Positions 62,748-64,000 of a stretch of DNA of 64,000 nucleotides are shown here, one piece after another. Position numbers and translations under genes: made by a program. The DNA comes from Chitinophaga sp. CF418. GTDB lineage: Bacteria > Bacteroidota > Bacteroidia > Chitinophagales > Chitinophagaceae. The stretch is from NCBI RefSeq assembly GCF_900142925.1, contig NZ_FRCN01000012.1, positions 216,027 to 280,026 on the forward strand. Reading direction: 5' to 3'. Below the pieces are notes generated by a model. That model did not search any database, had not been told where the DNA came from, and saw only the letters and a list, made by a program, of their open reading frames with translations. Position 1 is the first letter of the stretch, and each line of letters starts with the position of its first letter.

Positions 62748-63764
62748 ATGAAAGACAACTACAACGGAGCATTACAGCAAGCGCTTCACTCCGGATTTAA
62801 CGCTACATCAACCACGCATGATGTTATAAAAGGAATTGATCTTACTGGTAAAACGGTGATCGTTACCGGCGGTTATGCAGGTATAGGACTAAAAACTGTT
62901 AGCACACTGGTCGCTGCAGGCGCCAGTGTGGTTGTACCAGCACGCGATGTACAGAAGGCTACCAACAACTTAAAAGGGGTAAGCAATATAACAGTAGCGG
63001 CAATGGATCTTATGGACCCGGCATCTATCAATGCCTTTGCAGAAAACTTCCTTTCTACTCATAAGCAGCTCGATATCCTCATCAACAATGCCGGCATCAT
63101 GTGGGTGCCATTACAACGTGATAAACGCGGATATGAATCACAGCTGGCTACCAATCACCTGGGACACTTTCAACTAACAGCAAAGCTCTGGCCAGCCTTA
63201 AAGAAAGCAAACGGCGCCCGTGTGGTGAATGTATCTTCCTTTGGACACCAGATGGCTCCCTTCAACTTTGAGGACCCTAATTTTATCAACAGGGAGTACG
63301 AAACATTACAAGGCTACGGACAATCTAAAACAGCTAATAACCTTTTCTCGGTAGAACTGGACCATCGTGGCAAAAGTGCCGGTGTACGGGCCTTCTCCTT
63401 ACATCCGGGATCAGTGCTGGGTACCGATCTCGGACGTGTTGCACCGATGGCCTTATTCCAGCAAATGGGCACGCATGATGAGAACGGGGATATCTATCCT
63501 GAAGTGGCGGCCAGACTTAAAAATGTGGCGCAGGGAGCTGCTACTTCGGTATGGTGTGCCACCAGCCCACAATTAAATGGTATTGGCGGTGTGTACTGCG
63601 AAGATGCCGATGTAGCGCAATTGGATGAAGGGAACATTGTACATAACTATGACGATCCTTCCTCTTTGCGGGGAGTGAAACCATATGCTGTCGATGCCGC
63701 CAATGCACAAAGATTGTGGACGCTGAGCGAAGAGATGACAGGCATTTCATTTCCTGCAAACTGA
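62748..63764 (+). CDS. Short-chain dehydrogenase/reductase (SDR) oxidoreductase
   Basis: The 338-residue protein has the Rossmann dinucleotide motif TGGYAGIG, the LINNAG strand, the catalytic Ser region VVNVSSFGHQ and Y-x-x-x-K in GYGQSKTANN. Length is above the classic 250 because of a C-terminal extension (VQGA-type lid and NAQRLWTLSEEM). The substrate is unknown; similar proteins are broad retinol/aldehyde-type reductases. It is monocistronic with its own terminator. Confidence 0.92.
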   Translation: MKDNYNGALQQALHSGFNATSTTHDVIKGIDLTGKTVIVTGGYAGIGLKTVSTLVAAGASVVVPARDVQKATNNLKGVSNITVAAMDLMDPASINAFAENFLSTHKQLDILINNAGIMWVPLQRDKRGYESQLATNHLGHFQLTAKLWPALKKANGARVVNVSSFGHQMAPFNFEDPNFINREYETLQGYGQSKTANNLFSVELDHRGKSAGVRAFSLHPGSVLGTDLGRVAPMALFQQMGTHDENGDIYPEVAARLKNVAQGAATSVWCATSPQLNGIGGVYCEDADVAQLDEGNIVHNYDDPSSLRGVKPYAVDAANAQRLWTLSEEMTGISFPAN

Positions 63765-63783
63765 GATAACAAAAGCATATTGA

Positions 63784-63825
63784 CTACAAATATACAACCC
63801 GCCGCGGCGGGTTGTATATTTGTAG
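63784..63825. terminator. 42-nt perfect palindrome after the SDR gene
   Basis: CTACAAATATACAACCCGCCG is followed immediately by its exact complement, giving a 21-bp-arm palindrome with no loop. It is terminator-like in position, with TTTG on the right. Confidence 0.75.
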
Positions 63826-64000
63826 CCCGGGGTGCAACCCCGGGACCCCGCGCAACGGGATCATTCGCGACAATAGGCTACGGCAGGAGCCATGTGTTTG
63901 TAGCCCGGGGTGAAACCCCGGGAACCCCACGCAACGGGATCATTCGCGACAATAGGCTCCGGCAGGAGCCATGTGTTTGTAGCCCGGGGTGCAACCCCGG
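63819..64000 (+). repeat. Tandem ~78-bp units of the dispersed CCCGGGG repeat
   Basis: Units start TTTGTAGCCCGGGGTGCAAC at 63819, 63897 and 63976, with spacings 78 and 79 bp. Each has the core hairpin CCCGGGGTGCAACCCCGGG, then CGCAACGGGATCATTCGCGA and CAATAGGCT. The array continues beyond the window. The same element occurs at 44895 (inverted) and 49050. Confidence 0.9.

Overview
The window reads as chromosome of a Bacteroidota species, most likely Chitinophagaceae and Chitinophaga-like. The evidence is three SusC/SusD pairs, an STN-type SusC driven by an ECF sigma/FecR pair, a hybrid two-component regulator, T9SS C-terminal sorting domains on large secreted proteins, AT-rich TAnnTTTG promoter-like elements, and start sites without Shine-Dalgarno sequences. 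The genus is inferred from gene style; no rRNA or marker gene is present.

Layout. 1-205 is the start of an ECF sigma gene running off the left edge. 265-17420 (minus) is polysaccharide utilisation locus 1: hybrid two-component regulator, SusC, SusD, GH30, GH35 and a huge alginate-lyase-fold T9SS protein. The enzymes suggest type II arabinogalactan or another uronic-acid-bearing galactan. 17523-25269 (minus) is locus 2: SusC, SusD, an S1 arylsulfatase, two tiny membrane proteins and a sterol-desaturase-family hydroxylase. 26135-31090 is an AT-rich accessory patch with a HEPN-like two-gene cassette, half of a tRNA, a SMUG2-type DNA glycosylase, a macro-domain protein, a decayed cluster with probable frameshifts, and a DUF6934-like gene with a small partner. 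31222-40621 (plus) is locus 3: ECF sigma, FecR, STN-SusC, SusD and a GH89 alpha-N-acetylglucosaminidase. 40891-49743 holds ordinary single genes (TPR protein, serine hydrolase, Crp/Fnr regulator, two VOC proteins, beta-helix lipoprotein, an unknown secreted protein, a RibD-like reductase). It also holds a strongly structured intergenic region with an 83-nt near-perfect palindrome.

The most interesting system is at 52512-59739, with a TonB-dependent-type barrel gene just upstream at 49973. A 69-residue precursor with a GG leader is followed by an FxsB-like radical SAM/SPASM maturase, four tandem paralogous ~290-residue proteins sharing an HxD...H metal-site-like signature, and a C39-peptidase ABC exporter. 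The precursor core ends in three back-to-back aromatic-x-x triads (Y58, H61, F64), the pattern expected of a substrate for three-residue cyclophane formation. I propose an undescribed cyclophane-type RiPP whose peptide is further tailored by up to four putative non-heme-iron oxygenases, then cleaved and exported by the ABC protein.

The right end holds a secreted HExxH metalloprotease with a T9SS tail, an SDR oxidoreductase with a duplicated operator-like element, and ~78-bp tandem copies of a CCCGGGG-palindrome repeat that also occurs at two other places in the window.
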